Below are positions 1 to 5,350 of a DNA stretch of 9,232 nt, piece after piece. Made by a program: the position numbers and the translations under genes. Within the stretch, counting starts at the first letter, position 1, and every line of letters starts with the position of its first letter. This DNA is from Hyphococcus sp. (GTDB lineage: Bacteria; Pseudomonadota; Alphaproteobacteria; Caulobacterales; Parvularculaceae): NCBI GenBank assembly GCA_021604605.1, contig BQJH01000106.1, positions 1 through 9,232 of the forward strand. The letters run 5' to 3'. The notes beneath the pieces were generated by a model that was given only the letters and a program-made list of their open reading frames with translations, searched no databases and had not been told where the DNA came from.

Positions 1-466
1 GATCGCCTTCATCGACAGCATCGATCTGGCCTTTGATCTTGCGCAGATTAAAGAACAGTTTTTTCTGCGCCGCCGTGGTGCCGATTTTAACAAGGCTCCA
101 TGAGCGCAGAACATATTCCTGAATTGAGGCGCGGATCCACCACATGGCGTAGGTCGCGAGGCGGAAGCCTTTTTCCGGGTCAAACTTTTTAACCGCCTGC
201 ATCAGGCCGACATTACCTTCGGAGATCACTTCACCGATCGGCAAGCCATAGCCGCGATAGCCCATGGCGATCTTGGCGACCAGCCGCAGGTGCGATGTGA
301 TCAGCTGCTGGGCGGCGTCGGAATCTTCATGTTCGGCGAAACGCTTCGCCAGCATGTATTCCTCATCCTTTTCCAGCATGGGGAATTTGCGAATTTCTGA
401 TAAATAGCGCGACAAGCTCCCCTCAGGGGTCAAGCCGGCGGTGGTTGTGGTCAGCGCGTTTGCCAT
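1..466 (-). CDS. rpoH: RNA polymerase sigma factor RpoH (sigma-32), N-terminal part
   Basis: Heat-shock sigma factor that directs RNA polymerase to chaperone and protease promoters. The minus strand read from the ATG at 466 gives 155 codons and then runs off the window, so the C-terminal half (rest of region 3, region 4) is missing. Visible landmarks are SLSRYLSEIRKFPML near residue 18 (region 1.2), LITSHLRLVAKIAMGYRGYG (region 2.1), a EGNVGLMQAVKKFDPEKGFR stretch (region 2.2) and LATYAMWWIRASIQEYVLRS (regions 2.3-2.4). This is followed by WSLVKIGTTAAQKKLFFNLR, the segment in which RpoH differs from housekeeping sigma-70. A good ribosome binding site, AGAAGGAGA at 486-478, precedes this start by about 11 bases. 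The gene faces away from mscS across a 356-base gap that carries a heat-shock-like promoter. The identification is very secure; only the full length is unknown. Confidence 0.96.
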   Translation of the reverse strand, partial: MANALTTTTAGLTPEGSLSRYLSEIRKFPMLEKDEEYMLAKRFAEHEDSDAAQQLITSHLRLVAKIAMGYRGYGLPIGEVISEGNVGLMQAVKKFDPEKGFRLATYAMWWIRASIQEYVLRSWSLVKIGTTAAQKKLFFNLRKIKGQIDAVDEGD

Positions 467-587
467 GGTCGCGGGTCTCTCCTTCTCGCGAAGCGGGCCC
501 CTTAAAATAAGCAGGCCCTCTTTCAAAGCGGGGTCGTTTAATGTGTCCGAAAGTCCCCAAAATACGCTCTTGTCGGCGCGTCGGAAC

Positions 588-619
588 CCTATATAGGTAC
601 GGACCGGGCTAATCCCAAG
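588..619 (-). promoter_or_regulatory. Candidate sigma-32 (heat-shock) promoter of rpoH
   Basis: On the minus strand CTTG (619-616) is followed by 18 bases and then CCTATATAGG (597-588). This matches every fixed position of the alphaproteobacterial heat-shock consensus as I recall it, CTTG-N17/18-CYTATNTNNG. It also reads as a fair sigma-70 promoter, TTGGGA-N17-TATATA. Transcription would begin near 580, leaving a leader of roughly 115 bases before the rpoH ATG. Autoregulation of rpoH from a sigma-32 promoter is known in Caulobacter. The match is seen directly; the function is inferred. Confidence 0.6.
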
Positions 620-649
620 ACCTCTCTTCGAGTTCTTTTATATAGGCCC

Positions 650-673
650 TTTTCGCCGAAATTAGGGCGAAAA
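650..673. repeat. Inverted repeat in the rpoH-mscS intergenic region
   Basis: TTTTCGCC (650-657) and GGCGAAAA (666-673) form a perfect 8-base inverted repeat around an 8-base loop. It sits about 30 bases upstream of the candidate rpoH -35 element and could be an operator for rpoH or for the divergent mscS. There is no run of T after it in a direction that would make it an obvious terminator. The rest of this 356-base gap holds TATATAGG-like elements near 590-597 and 639-646 and a weak stem AGCGTG/CACGCT (708-713, 731-736). I find no convincing mscS promoter in it. Confidence 0.4.
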
Positions 674-822
674 ACCAGTCAATTAGCCCTCTCGGACGGG
701 CACAATAGCGTGAGCGAGCGGAGTTGCCCCCACGCTCTCTTCCCCTTTTTTCACGGATCACCCTATAGGCGGGGGGTAAGGGGCCTTGGCGCCAGTAAAG
801 TTTAGTTTGGGAAATAGAATCT

Positions 823-1671
823 ATGGCCAGCAGTGAGAATATCGATATCGGGTTTCAGTTTGTTGAAGGCTTGGTGGATCAAGCTATTTCATATTTGCCG
901 AGTGTTGTTGGCGCCTTGCTGGTTCTGGTGATTGGCTTGTGGGCCGCGGGCCGCATTAAGAAAGTGGCCGCGAATGCGATGGGGCGCACCGGCAAGATCG
1001 ATGACACGCTGACCGGGTTCTTATCCAGTCTCATTTATTACGGCTTAATCGCGCTTGTCCTCATTACAACGCTAGGAATTTTCGGCGTACCGACGACAAG
1101 CTTTGCCGCGATCATTGGCGCCGCCGGTCTGGCGATTGGCTTGGCGCTGCAGGGGACACTGGGCCATGTTGCCTCCGGCGTGATGATGCTGAGCTTTCGC
1201 CCGTTTGATGTCGGCGATTTTGTTGAGGCCGCCGGGGTTTCCGGTTCGGTAAAAAAGATTGGTCTATTCACAACGGAAATCGCAACGCCGGACAACAAGA
1301 TGGTGATCGTGCCAAACGGCAAGATCTTTGACGATGTCATCACCAACTATGCCGGCTATGACACGCGCCGCGTCGATTTTGTTTTTGGCGTTTCCTACAA
1401 TGATGATCTCGACAAGGCGATGGAGCTGATCGCGTCCGAAGTCAGTAAGGACGCGCGGGCGAAAAAAGACCCCGAACCGGTGATTGCGGTGGATAATCTC
1501 GGTGATTCCTCGGTCGATATTATCTGCCGTGTCTGGGTCGATGGCGGTGATTATTTCCCGGTTAAATGGGCGCTCACCAAAGCCGTGAAAGAACGCTTTG
1601 ATGCGGAAGGCGTGTCCATCCCTTATCCCTGCCGTTCTATCTATATGGAAAATGGCGGAGAGGCCGCGTAA
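823..1671 (+). CDS. mscS: Small-conductance mechanosensitive channel, MscS family
   Basis: Homoheptameric inner-membrane channel that opens under membrane tension and releases small solutes during hypo-osmotic shock. The 282-residue length matches E. coli MscS (286). Membrane segments fall near residues 24-43, 66-88 and 91-127. The third carries GAAGLAIGLALQGTLGHVAS (99-118), the Gly/Ala-packed pore helix typical of the family, followed by the FRPFDVGDFV signature (125-134) that opens the beta domain. VPNG (153-156) and the C-terminal vestibule with RVWVDGGDYFPVKW (236-249) and GVSIPYP (263-269) are all present, so the protein appears intact. The upstream Shine-Dalgarno is weak (GGGAAATAG just before the ATG), but the start agrees with the family length. 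It is transcribed away from rpoH; the link to rpoH is positional only. Confidence 0.95.
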   Translation: MASSENIDIGFQFVEGLVDQAISYLPSVVGALLVLVIGLWAAGRIKKVAANAMGRTGKIDDTLTGFLSSLIYYGLIALVLITTLGIFGVPTTSFAAIIGAAGLAIGLALQGTLGHVASGVMMLSFRPFDVGDFVEAAGVSGSVKKIGLFTTEIATPDNKMVIVPNGKIFDDVITNYAGYDTRRVDFVFGVSYNDDLDKAMELIASEVSKDARAKKDPEPVIAVDNLGDSSVDIICRVWVDGGDYFPVKWALTKAVKERFDAEGVSIPYPCRSIYMENGGEAA

Positions 1672-1823
1672 CCCCTTGATTGGCGGGCGCTCAGCGTCTT
1701 TTGGCAACGGTTGATCGCAAAGCAGTTGAGGCTTTTTAAGGTTGGGGCCAGATTGTCTTTCGTACTTGTCGCGTATCCATAAAAATAAAAAAGCGATCAG
1801 AACCAAAGAAAAGGACCAGAGAA

Positions 1824-2399
1824 ATGTTTAAAACGAAATCCCAGGCCAATACCCAAAAGGGGCTTGCCCGAATTACAGACCCGATGCGCGCATTGATGAT
1901 TGCCGGCGCTGCCGCCTTGTCAGTAGCTGTTGCTGTACCAACAAGCGCCGCCGCTCATGACCCTGACGATGATCATGAAATCTCGTTTAACGGGTTTTCC
2001 TTCGATGACGACGAAGACCTGCTTCAACAGCTGATTGATATGGATGCGGATGACATTGAAGAAATTCGCACCGAAATGGCTGACGCTCGCGAGGAAATAA
2101 GAGAAGCGATTTTAGAAGTGGAAGAAGCGCGCGAAGAAGCAAGCGAAACGCCCGGCGGCGGCGTCATCGTTAAAGTGGCGCTGAGTGCTGCCAGCGCGAC
2201 CGTATCAACCGCAACAAACATCGCCTTTAACCGGGTTGAGAAGAAACTAAAGACGGCGGAAAGCGACCTTCACGACCAGGCGGATGAAATCGGCGCCGAA
2301 GAAGTCGCAGAAACACAGCTGGCGATCAATGTGATCCGCGAAGAAATTGGTTCTCTGCGGGTTGCGATTTCAGAACTCATCGATGCGATGAAGGCTTAA
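1824..2399 (+). CDS. Exported acidic coiled-coil protein, unknown function
   Basis: I do not recognise a family. The 191-residue product has a basic N-terminus and a hydrophobic stretch at about residues 21-43 ending TSAAAHD, which looks like a Sec signal peptide with AxA-type cleavage. The mature protein begins with very acidic stretches (HDPDDDHE, DDDED) and continues with a charged heptad-like helix at about 64-107 rich in Glu and Arg. A Gly/Ala/Ser/Val stretch (about 111-134) could pack in a membrane or form a helical hairpin, and a second charged helix runs at 136-190. There is no cysteine. AAGGA about 9 bases before the ATG supports the start. The gene follows mscS by 152 bases on the same strand, with only a weak stem between, so co-transcription is possible. 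It could be a periplasmic coiled-coil scaffold or a divalent-cation-binding protein; both are guesses. Confidence 0.75.
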   Translation: MFKTKSQANTQKGLARITDPMRALMIAGAAALSVAVAVPTSAAAHDPDDDHEISFNGFSFDDDEDLLQQLIDMDADDIEEIRTEMADAREEIREAILEVEEAREEASETPGGGVIVKVALSAASATVSTATNIAFNRVEKKLKTAESDLHDQADEIGAEEVAETQLAINVIREEIGSLRVAISELIDAMKA

Positions 2400-2415
2400 A
2401 AGCGACCTGATATGA

Positions 2416-2456
2416 AGGGGCGCCGGAAAGGCTAGATAGTGGGGTTGGGCGCCCCT
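2416..2456 (+). terminator. GC-rich inverted repeat, possible terminator
   Basis: AGGGGCGCC (2416-2424) and GGCGCCCCT (2448-2456) are perfectly complementary over 9 bases with a 23-base loop, starting 16 bases after the stop codon of the coiled-coil protein gene. The position suits transcript termination or 3'-end protection. There is no proper U tract behind it (CTATCCGCTTATT follows), so an intrinsic terminator is only a weak call. Confidence 0.35.
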
Positions 2457-2463
2457 CTATCCG

Positions 2464-2492
2464 CTTATTCCCGCGAAAGCGGGAATCCAGTT
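2464..2492 (-). repeat. REP-like palindrome, element 1
   Basis: TTCCCGC-GAAA-GCGGGAA (2468-2485) is a perfect 7-base stem closed by a GAAA tetraloop, followed by TCCAG. Read on the minus strand it begins CTGGATTCCCGC, the same head as the other members in this window. It opens the 600-base gene-free stretch 2400-3001. Confidence 0.75.
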
Positions 2493-2536
2493 TATAAAGA
2501 AGGTCGCGCTTTGCGCGCCATCATGCGTTTGATGGA

Positions 2537-2560
2537 TCCTGGATTAAGTCCGGGATGAGC
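2537..2560 (+). repeat. REP-like palindrome, element 2
   Basis: TCCTGGA-TTAAG-TCCGGGA (2537-2555) is a 7-base stem with one G-T wobble, followed by TGAGCGG. Its CTGGAT head faces that of element 1, giving an opposed pair. The bases between the two hold a GCGCGC-rich imperfect palindrome (about 2503-2518). Confidence 0.6.
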
Positions 2561-2576
2561 GGGGGAGGGATTGAGC

Positions 2577-2656
2577 GCCCATCCTCCGTTCTCCTCGGCG
2601 CCCGCGCGCGAAGGCGCGCATGCAATAAGCCGGGGTCCAGAAATATTTCCGGTCAG
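2577..2656 (-). repeat. REP-like element 3, long form with an extra internal hairpin
   Basis: On the minus strand this reads CTGACCGGAAATATTTCTGG, then ACCCCGGCTT, an internal GCGCG-CCTT-CGCGC hairpin, then CCGAGGAGAACGGA. The same head and tail recur at 9008-9053 in a shorter version without the internal GC hairpin. The two copies are clearly related but have diverged. Confidence 0.6.
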
Positions 2657-2729
2657 GCTGATGATTGAAGAATCTTGAAAAGCCTGTGCGATCGGCCAGC
2701 TAACAATTTGTCTTTGTGGCGCGCAATCT

Positions 2730-2756
2730 CTGGATTCCGGCTTTCGTCGGAAAGGT
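2730..2756 (+). repeat. REP-like palindrome, element 4
   Basis: CTGGA followed by TTCCGGC-TTTC-GTCGGAA (2735-2752), a 7-base stem with one wobble and a TTTC loop (GAAA on the other strand). The unit is nearly identical to the one at 9131-9158 in opposite orientation, and the similarity continues a little beyond the stem on both sides. Confidence 0.7.
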
Positions 2757-2857
2757 CGAGTGGTGAGGTCGAATATCCGTTTGATCTCCGTCCTTTCCAC
2801 CAAGAGCCAAGCGAATAGGTCGGCAACAACGTGAAAAGAGATGGTCAGACGTTCATA

Positions 2858-2982
2858 TGTTGGGTATTCATGCCCAACAGGCTCTTGCTCTTTAAGTGTT
2901 AGAGCCGCAGCAGTATGGATTTGCCGAGAGGAACGCCTGATCCTTAATACTCTTGGCCAAGCTTAAGATTTCTAGGATCAGG
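2858..2982 (+). promoter_or_regulatory. Run of three inverted repeats upstream of the DUF6460-like gene
   Basis: Three stems lie in a row. The first is TGTTGGG/CCCAACA (2858-2864, 2873-2879; 8-base loop). The second is GGCTCT/AGAGCC (2880-2885, 2901-2906; 15-base loop). The third is CCTGATCC/GGATCAGG (2936-2943, 2975-2982), which encloses the palindrome CTTGGCCAAG (2952-2961). The last one ends 10 bases before the strong ribosome binding site AGGAGG. The first could end an upstream transcript, and the last could be an operator or a leader-RNA hairpin. I see no tRNA features. A very weak sigma-70-like TTGCCG-N18-TAATAC lies around 2922-2951. Confidence 0.4.
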
Positions 2983-3001
2983 CTCTAATAGGAGGGCGCT
3001 C

Positions 3002-3286
3002 ATGGCCGACGACGATCTTAAATCCCGCTTTTTTGGGTCCAACACGGGCGGCACGATCATCAAGCTGTTGGTCGCCAGCATCATTGTCGGCGCCATTTTC
3101 TCGTTTCTGGGGGTCGGCGCCATCGACTTCTGGCGTGGGATCTTTGAAAGCGTCAAAGGCCTGATCAGCACATTGGGTGAGAGCGTCGGCGAAATCGCCC
3201 TCAATATTGCGACCTATCTGGTGATCGGCGCGGCCATCGTTATTCCGATCTGGCTGGTGGCGCGGCTTTTATCGTCGCGGCGCTAA
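3002..3286 (+). CDS. Small two-TM membrane protein, DUF6460-like
   Basis: A 94-residue protein with a short hydrophilic start (MADDDLKSRFFGSNTGG), a first membrane segment at about residues 18-37 (TIIKLLVASIIVGAIFSFLG), an amphipathic linker and a second segment at about 67-88, ending in a basic tail LLSSRR. The order RFFGS-TM-GVGAIDFWRGI-helix-TM-PIWLVARL matches the pattern I remember for DUF6460, a family of small inner-membrane proteins of unknown function in alphaproteobacteria. AGGAGG about 6 bases before the ATG makes the start very secure. It is convergent with the next gene, with only 10 bases between stop codons, and the upstream region is unusually rich in inverted repeats. Confidence 0.82.
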   Translation: MADDDLKSRFFGSNTGGTIIKLLVASIIVGAIFSFLGVGAIDFWRGIFESVKGLISTLGESVGEIALNIATYLVIGAAIVIPIWLVARLLSSRR

Positions 3287-3296
3287 GGGTCGGGGT

Positions 3297-3617
3297 TTAT
3301 TCAGCCGCTTTTGGGCGCATGAACTCTTCCATCCGGGTGATGTAGGCGATCCACGCCTCGCGCCCGGATTTTTCCAGATGGCAGATCGTCAACGGGCGTC
3401 GGCCCGCGAATTTCTTCTCGACACGGATATAACCGGCTTCTTCCAGCTTGCGGATATGCACCGATAGGTTGCCGTCGGTGCCGCCGATTTTTGCTTTCAG
3501 CTCATTAAAATCAGCTGACCCCGCGCCAGACAAATACGCCATCACAGCGAGACGGACCCGGCCATGGATCACATCATCGATCTCGCGATAGTCAAAGTCT
3601 GAAGGCGTTTCGGTCAT
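3297..3617 (-). CDS. Winged-helix DNA-binding transcriptional regulator
   Basis: A 106-residue single-domain regulator. The fold is readable: helix 1 VIHGRVRLAVMAYLSG (about 16-31), the helix-turn-helix FNELKAKIGGTDGNLSVHIRK (about 37-57; the recognition helix is probably DGNLSVHIRKLEEAGY), and a wing RVEKKFAGRRPLTICHL (about 65-81), then a C-terminal dimer helix. This is the ArsR/MarR-like one-domain pattern (winged-helix family PF13601). It has no cysteine metal site and only one Cys, in the wing, so metal sensing is unlikely. Its ATG directly abuts the TAG stop of the membrane-protein gene upstream, and no good ribosome binding site lies nearby, which suggests translational coupling. The likely target is the palindromic divergent promoter at 4274-4309. 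Confidence 0.88.
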   Translation of the reverse strand: MTETPSDFDYREIDDVIHGRVRLAVMAYLSGAGSADFNELKAKIGGTDGNLSVHIRKLEEAGYIRVEKKFAGRRPLTICHLEKSGREAWIAYITRMEEFMRPKAAE

Positions 3618-4256
3618 CTAAACAATGTCGCTTGGTTCGCTCCGCAATAAAAGAAGTCCCGGCAGGGCGGCGCAAAAAAATGAACCCACTGCGCCGACAA
3701 GCAAGAGGTGCTGACTGCCGAGCATAAACAAACACACCACTGAGAACAGCCACGACAAAACAGCAATGCCCTTTAGCCAGCTAAGGCGCGCCGCGACAGC
3801 CGTGGCGTAAAAGGCAACGCCGTAAAAACCGAAGGAGACCGGGAACATGAAATTAAAGAGGAAGTAAGGTGGAACGCCGAACTGCGTATAGTTGTCGTGG
3901 ATGATGGTCATGGTGATAAAAAATATTGTCATGAAGATGCCGACGGCGAGCCATGCGGCAAACGCGGTTTTGTTGCCGAGGGTTAAGGCGCCGGGTTTGG
4001 CGCTCGCGCCGCGACCAACTGTGAACGATAATATCCAGCCAATGACGCCGGCAGTAACCCAGGGGGCGTAGCCGCTGGCGGCCCCTAATGAGATGGCCTC
4101 AACATCATCAAGATAAGCGAACAGCGCCGCCAAACCGATCAGCCCGCCCCATATCAGGTAATAGCGTCCGCCGAGTAAGGGCGCATCACGTCCTTCTTCA
4201 GCGAGACTTTTTACATAAGCGAGATCGCTCGCCACATCCTGTCCAGGTTGGGTCAT
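3618..4256 (-). CDS. Polytopic membrane protein paired with the winged-helix regulator
   Basis: A 212-residue protein with an N-terminal cytoplasmic segment of about 28 residues carrying AEEGRDAPLLGGRYYLIWGG, then about six membrane segments (roughly 29-48, 64-80, 97-118, 128-152, 161-178 and 183-203). I know of no assigned function. Membrane proteins with this motif, encoded just upstream of a small winged-helix regulator, are a recurring pair in alphaproteobacteria as far as I recall. TTGGAG 8 bases before the ATG supports the start. The gene is first in a two-gene unit and shares an 82-base divergent promoter region with the secreted-protein gene at 4339. Confidence 0.8.
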   Translation of the reverse strand: MTQPGQDVASDLAYVKSLAEEGRDAPLLGGRYYLIWGGLIGLAALFAYLDDVEAISLGAASGYAPWVTAGVIGWILSFTVGRGASAKPGALTLGNKTAFAAWLAVGIFMTIFFITMTIIHDNYTQFGVPPYFLFNFMFPVSFGFYGVAFYATAVAARLSWLKGIAVLSWLFSVVCLFMLGSQHLLLVGAVGSFFCAALPGLLLLRSEPSDIV

Positions 4257-4273
4257 ATGATTTCTCCAATTTC

Positions 4274-4290
4274 ACTTTACAATTTAAAGT
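4274..4290. promoter_or_regulatory. Palindrome in the divergent promoter, candidate operator
   Basis: ACTTTA (4274-4279) and TAAAGT (4285-4290) form a perfect inverted repeat around CAATT, and AAGTACTT (4288-4295) overlaps it. It covers the -35 of the rightward promoter and the -10 of the leftward promoter, so one bound dimer could close both. The winged-helix protein at 3297-3617 is the natural candidate ligand, by inference. Confidence 0.45.
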
Positions 4291-4305
4291 ACTTGGAGAT
4301 ACTAT
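4276..4305 (+). promoter_or_regulatory. Sigma-70-type promoter of the secreted-protein gene
   Basis: TTTACA (4276-4281), an 18-base spacer, then TACTAT (4300-4305). The -35 matches consensus at five of six positions and the -10 at four. Transcription would start near 4312, about 27 bases before the ATG at 4339. Confidence 0.5.
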
Positions 4306-4309
4306 TCAA
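4281..4309 (-). promoter_or_regulatory. Sigma-70-type promoter of the membrane protein-regulator unit
   Basis: On the minus strand TTGAAT (4309-4304), a 17-base spacer, then TAAATT (4286-4281). Each box matches consensus at four of six positions. It overlaps the rightward promoter almost completely, so the two could not easily fire together. Confidence 0.4.
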
Positions 4310-4338
4310 GGGGCAAGCAGAAAAATTGAGGTGCAATC

Positions 4339-4902
4339 ATGAAAAATATCAGAATATTCAGTGGGTTATTGATCGGGGCTGTTTCGAGTGTGGCCTTGCT
4401 CAGCGGCCCGGCGGCGGCTCAAAACCCGCCAACTGAGATCGTCAAACAGGCTATGGAGAAATTCGCGTGGCTAGAGGGCGAGTGGCGCGGCGAGGGCTGG
4501 AGCTATAACCGGGAAGGCGGGCGCGACACGTTTCAGGTGCATGAAATCGCAACCTATCAACTGGATGGCGTTGTGCTGACCTTTCATGGGCGCGGCTGGA
4601 GCGTTGATGAGGACGGCGCGGAGGTTGAGGGTCACAAGGCGTTTGGCGTTGTCTCTTATGATGCATACGCACAAACTTATCGTTTCGATGCTTTTGTCAA
4701 AGAGGGCTATCAAAGCCGGTCGACGCCTGAGGTAGGTGAGAATGAATATCGTTGGGCGGTGTCGGCAGGACCGGACGCAGAAATGCGGTATCACGCACGG
4801 CTGGAAGATGACGGCGCCTGGGTCGAGACCGGCGAGCGTTGCGTTGAAGACAAATGCACACCGATGATGCAGATGCGGTTGGAAAAAGTTATGGGTGAGT
4901 AG
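4339..4902 (+). CDS. Secreted lipocalin-like protein, DUF1579-type
   Basis: A 187-residue exported protein. Residues 1-27 form a clear Sec signal peptide (MKNIRIF, a hydrophobic core, GPAAA then Q28), probably cleaved after AAA. The mature part opens with FAWLEGEWRGEGWSY (42-56), the WL-G-W-G pattern that starts DUF1579 and related calycin-like beta barrels, and alternates through beta-strand-like segments to LEKVMGE. The two cysteines, C168 and C173, are close together near the C-terminus and could form a disulfide in the periplasm. GAGGTG just before the ATG supports the start. It diverges from the membrane protein-regulator unit, which suggests joint control. A ligand or enzymatic role cannot be read from the sequence. 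Confidence 0.82.
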   Translation: MKNIRIFSGLLIGAVSSVALLSGPAAAQNPPTEIVKQAMEKFAWLEGEWRGEGWSYNREGGRDTFQVHEIATYQLDGVVLTFHGRGWSVDEDGAEVEGHKAFGVVSYDAYAQTYRFDAFVKEGYQSRSTPEVGENEYRWAVSAGPDAEMRYHARLEDDGAWVETGERCVEDKCTPMMQMRLEKVMGE

Positions 4903-5000
4903 GAGGAGTAGTAGATTTTGTAAAAATGCCTCTGCTGATAATAACTAGAGAGACTATTGATATAAGCATTCTTTATCTTCAGCAAACTTGACTTTAACTC

Positions 5001-5309
5001 TTAGGTCCTTGGCTTTTTGTCAATCAACACATCTTGCTGCCACTTGCTGGGTTTCTTGTCAGTGCGATGAATGCAACCTGCCCAACAGCACGGGCGTTTT
5101 CGACCTTCGAGAAGCTCCTCTACCGTCCGTTTGATCCGCCTTATACGAGTCTTTGCTTGTTTTGCATTTTCAACCCAACAAATAAATTCGTTTCGAGCGA
5201 TAGGCGTCAGGTCTTCCCAGAGGCTCGTAATCTCTTTTGTTTTCGTCAACGCACTGACTAAGTCAGCGGGTAATTCGTGTACAAGACCACCTGAAATATT
5301 CTTTTTCAT
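5001..5309 (-). CDS. YdeI/OmpD-associated (OmdA) family protein
   Basis: A short protein of 102 residues from the ATG at 5309, or 105 from an in-frame TTG at 5318. AGGA lies 12 bases before the TTG and 21 before the ATG, so the TTG start is possible. LPADLVSALTKTKEITSLWE, LTPIARNEFICWVENAKQAK, the TRIRRIKRTVEELLEG helix and RRPCCW-type ending (KRPCCWAGCIHR) fit the 'bacteriocin-protection, YdeI or OmpD-associated' domain (PF13376). Members have only this loosely described role. The family usually ends soon after the CCW motif, so the gene looks complete. It is flanked by AT-rich DNA (4903-5000 and 5310-5350), and its own base use is AT-richer than its neighbours, which hints at separate acquisition. 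It lies 32-41 bases downstream of the next gene on the same strand and could be co-transcribed with it. Confidence 0.82.
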   Translation of the reverse strand: MKKNISGGLVHELPADLVSALTKTKEITSLWEDLTPIARNEFICWVENAKQAKTRIRRIKRTVEELLEGRKRPCCWAGCIHRTDKKPSKWQQDVLIDKKPRT

Positions 5310-5350
5310 ATATTTCAACTATCAAATTTGTCCTACCTGTCAATCGAGCT

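Noticed and set aside
1264..1806. A 180-codon open frame antisense to mscS and its downstream region.
   Set aside because: It mirrors the codon structure of an unmistakable mscS gene and has no recognisable domain of its own.
2492..2803. A 103-codon open frame on the minus strand whose translation shares RPFRRKPESR and NISGPR with one at 8995-9204 on the plus strand.
   Set aside because: The shared peptides are translations of the REP-like palindromes. There is no ribosome binding site and no domain, so these are repeats and not a protein family.
2858..2982. A tRNA or known small RNA in the stem-rich stretch.
   Set aside because: There is no T-loop (TTCRANY) sequence, acceptor stem or anticodon arm in the right arrangement.
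3297..4902. A toxin-antitoxin or defence module formed by the regulator, membrane protein and secreted protein.
   Set aside because: None of the three carries a nuclease, NTPase or toxin signature, and the secreted protein has a plain signal peptide. A regulated envelope module fits better.
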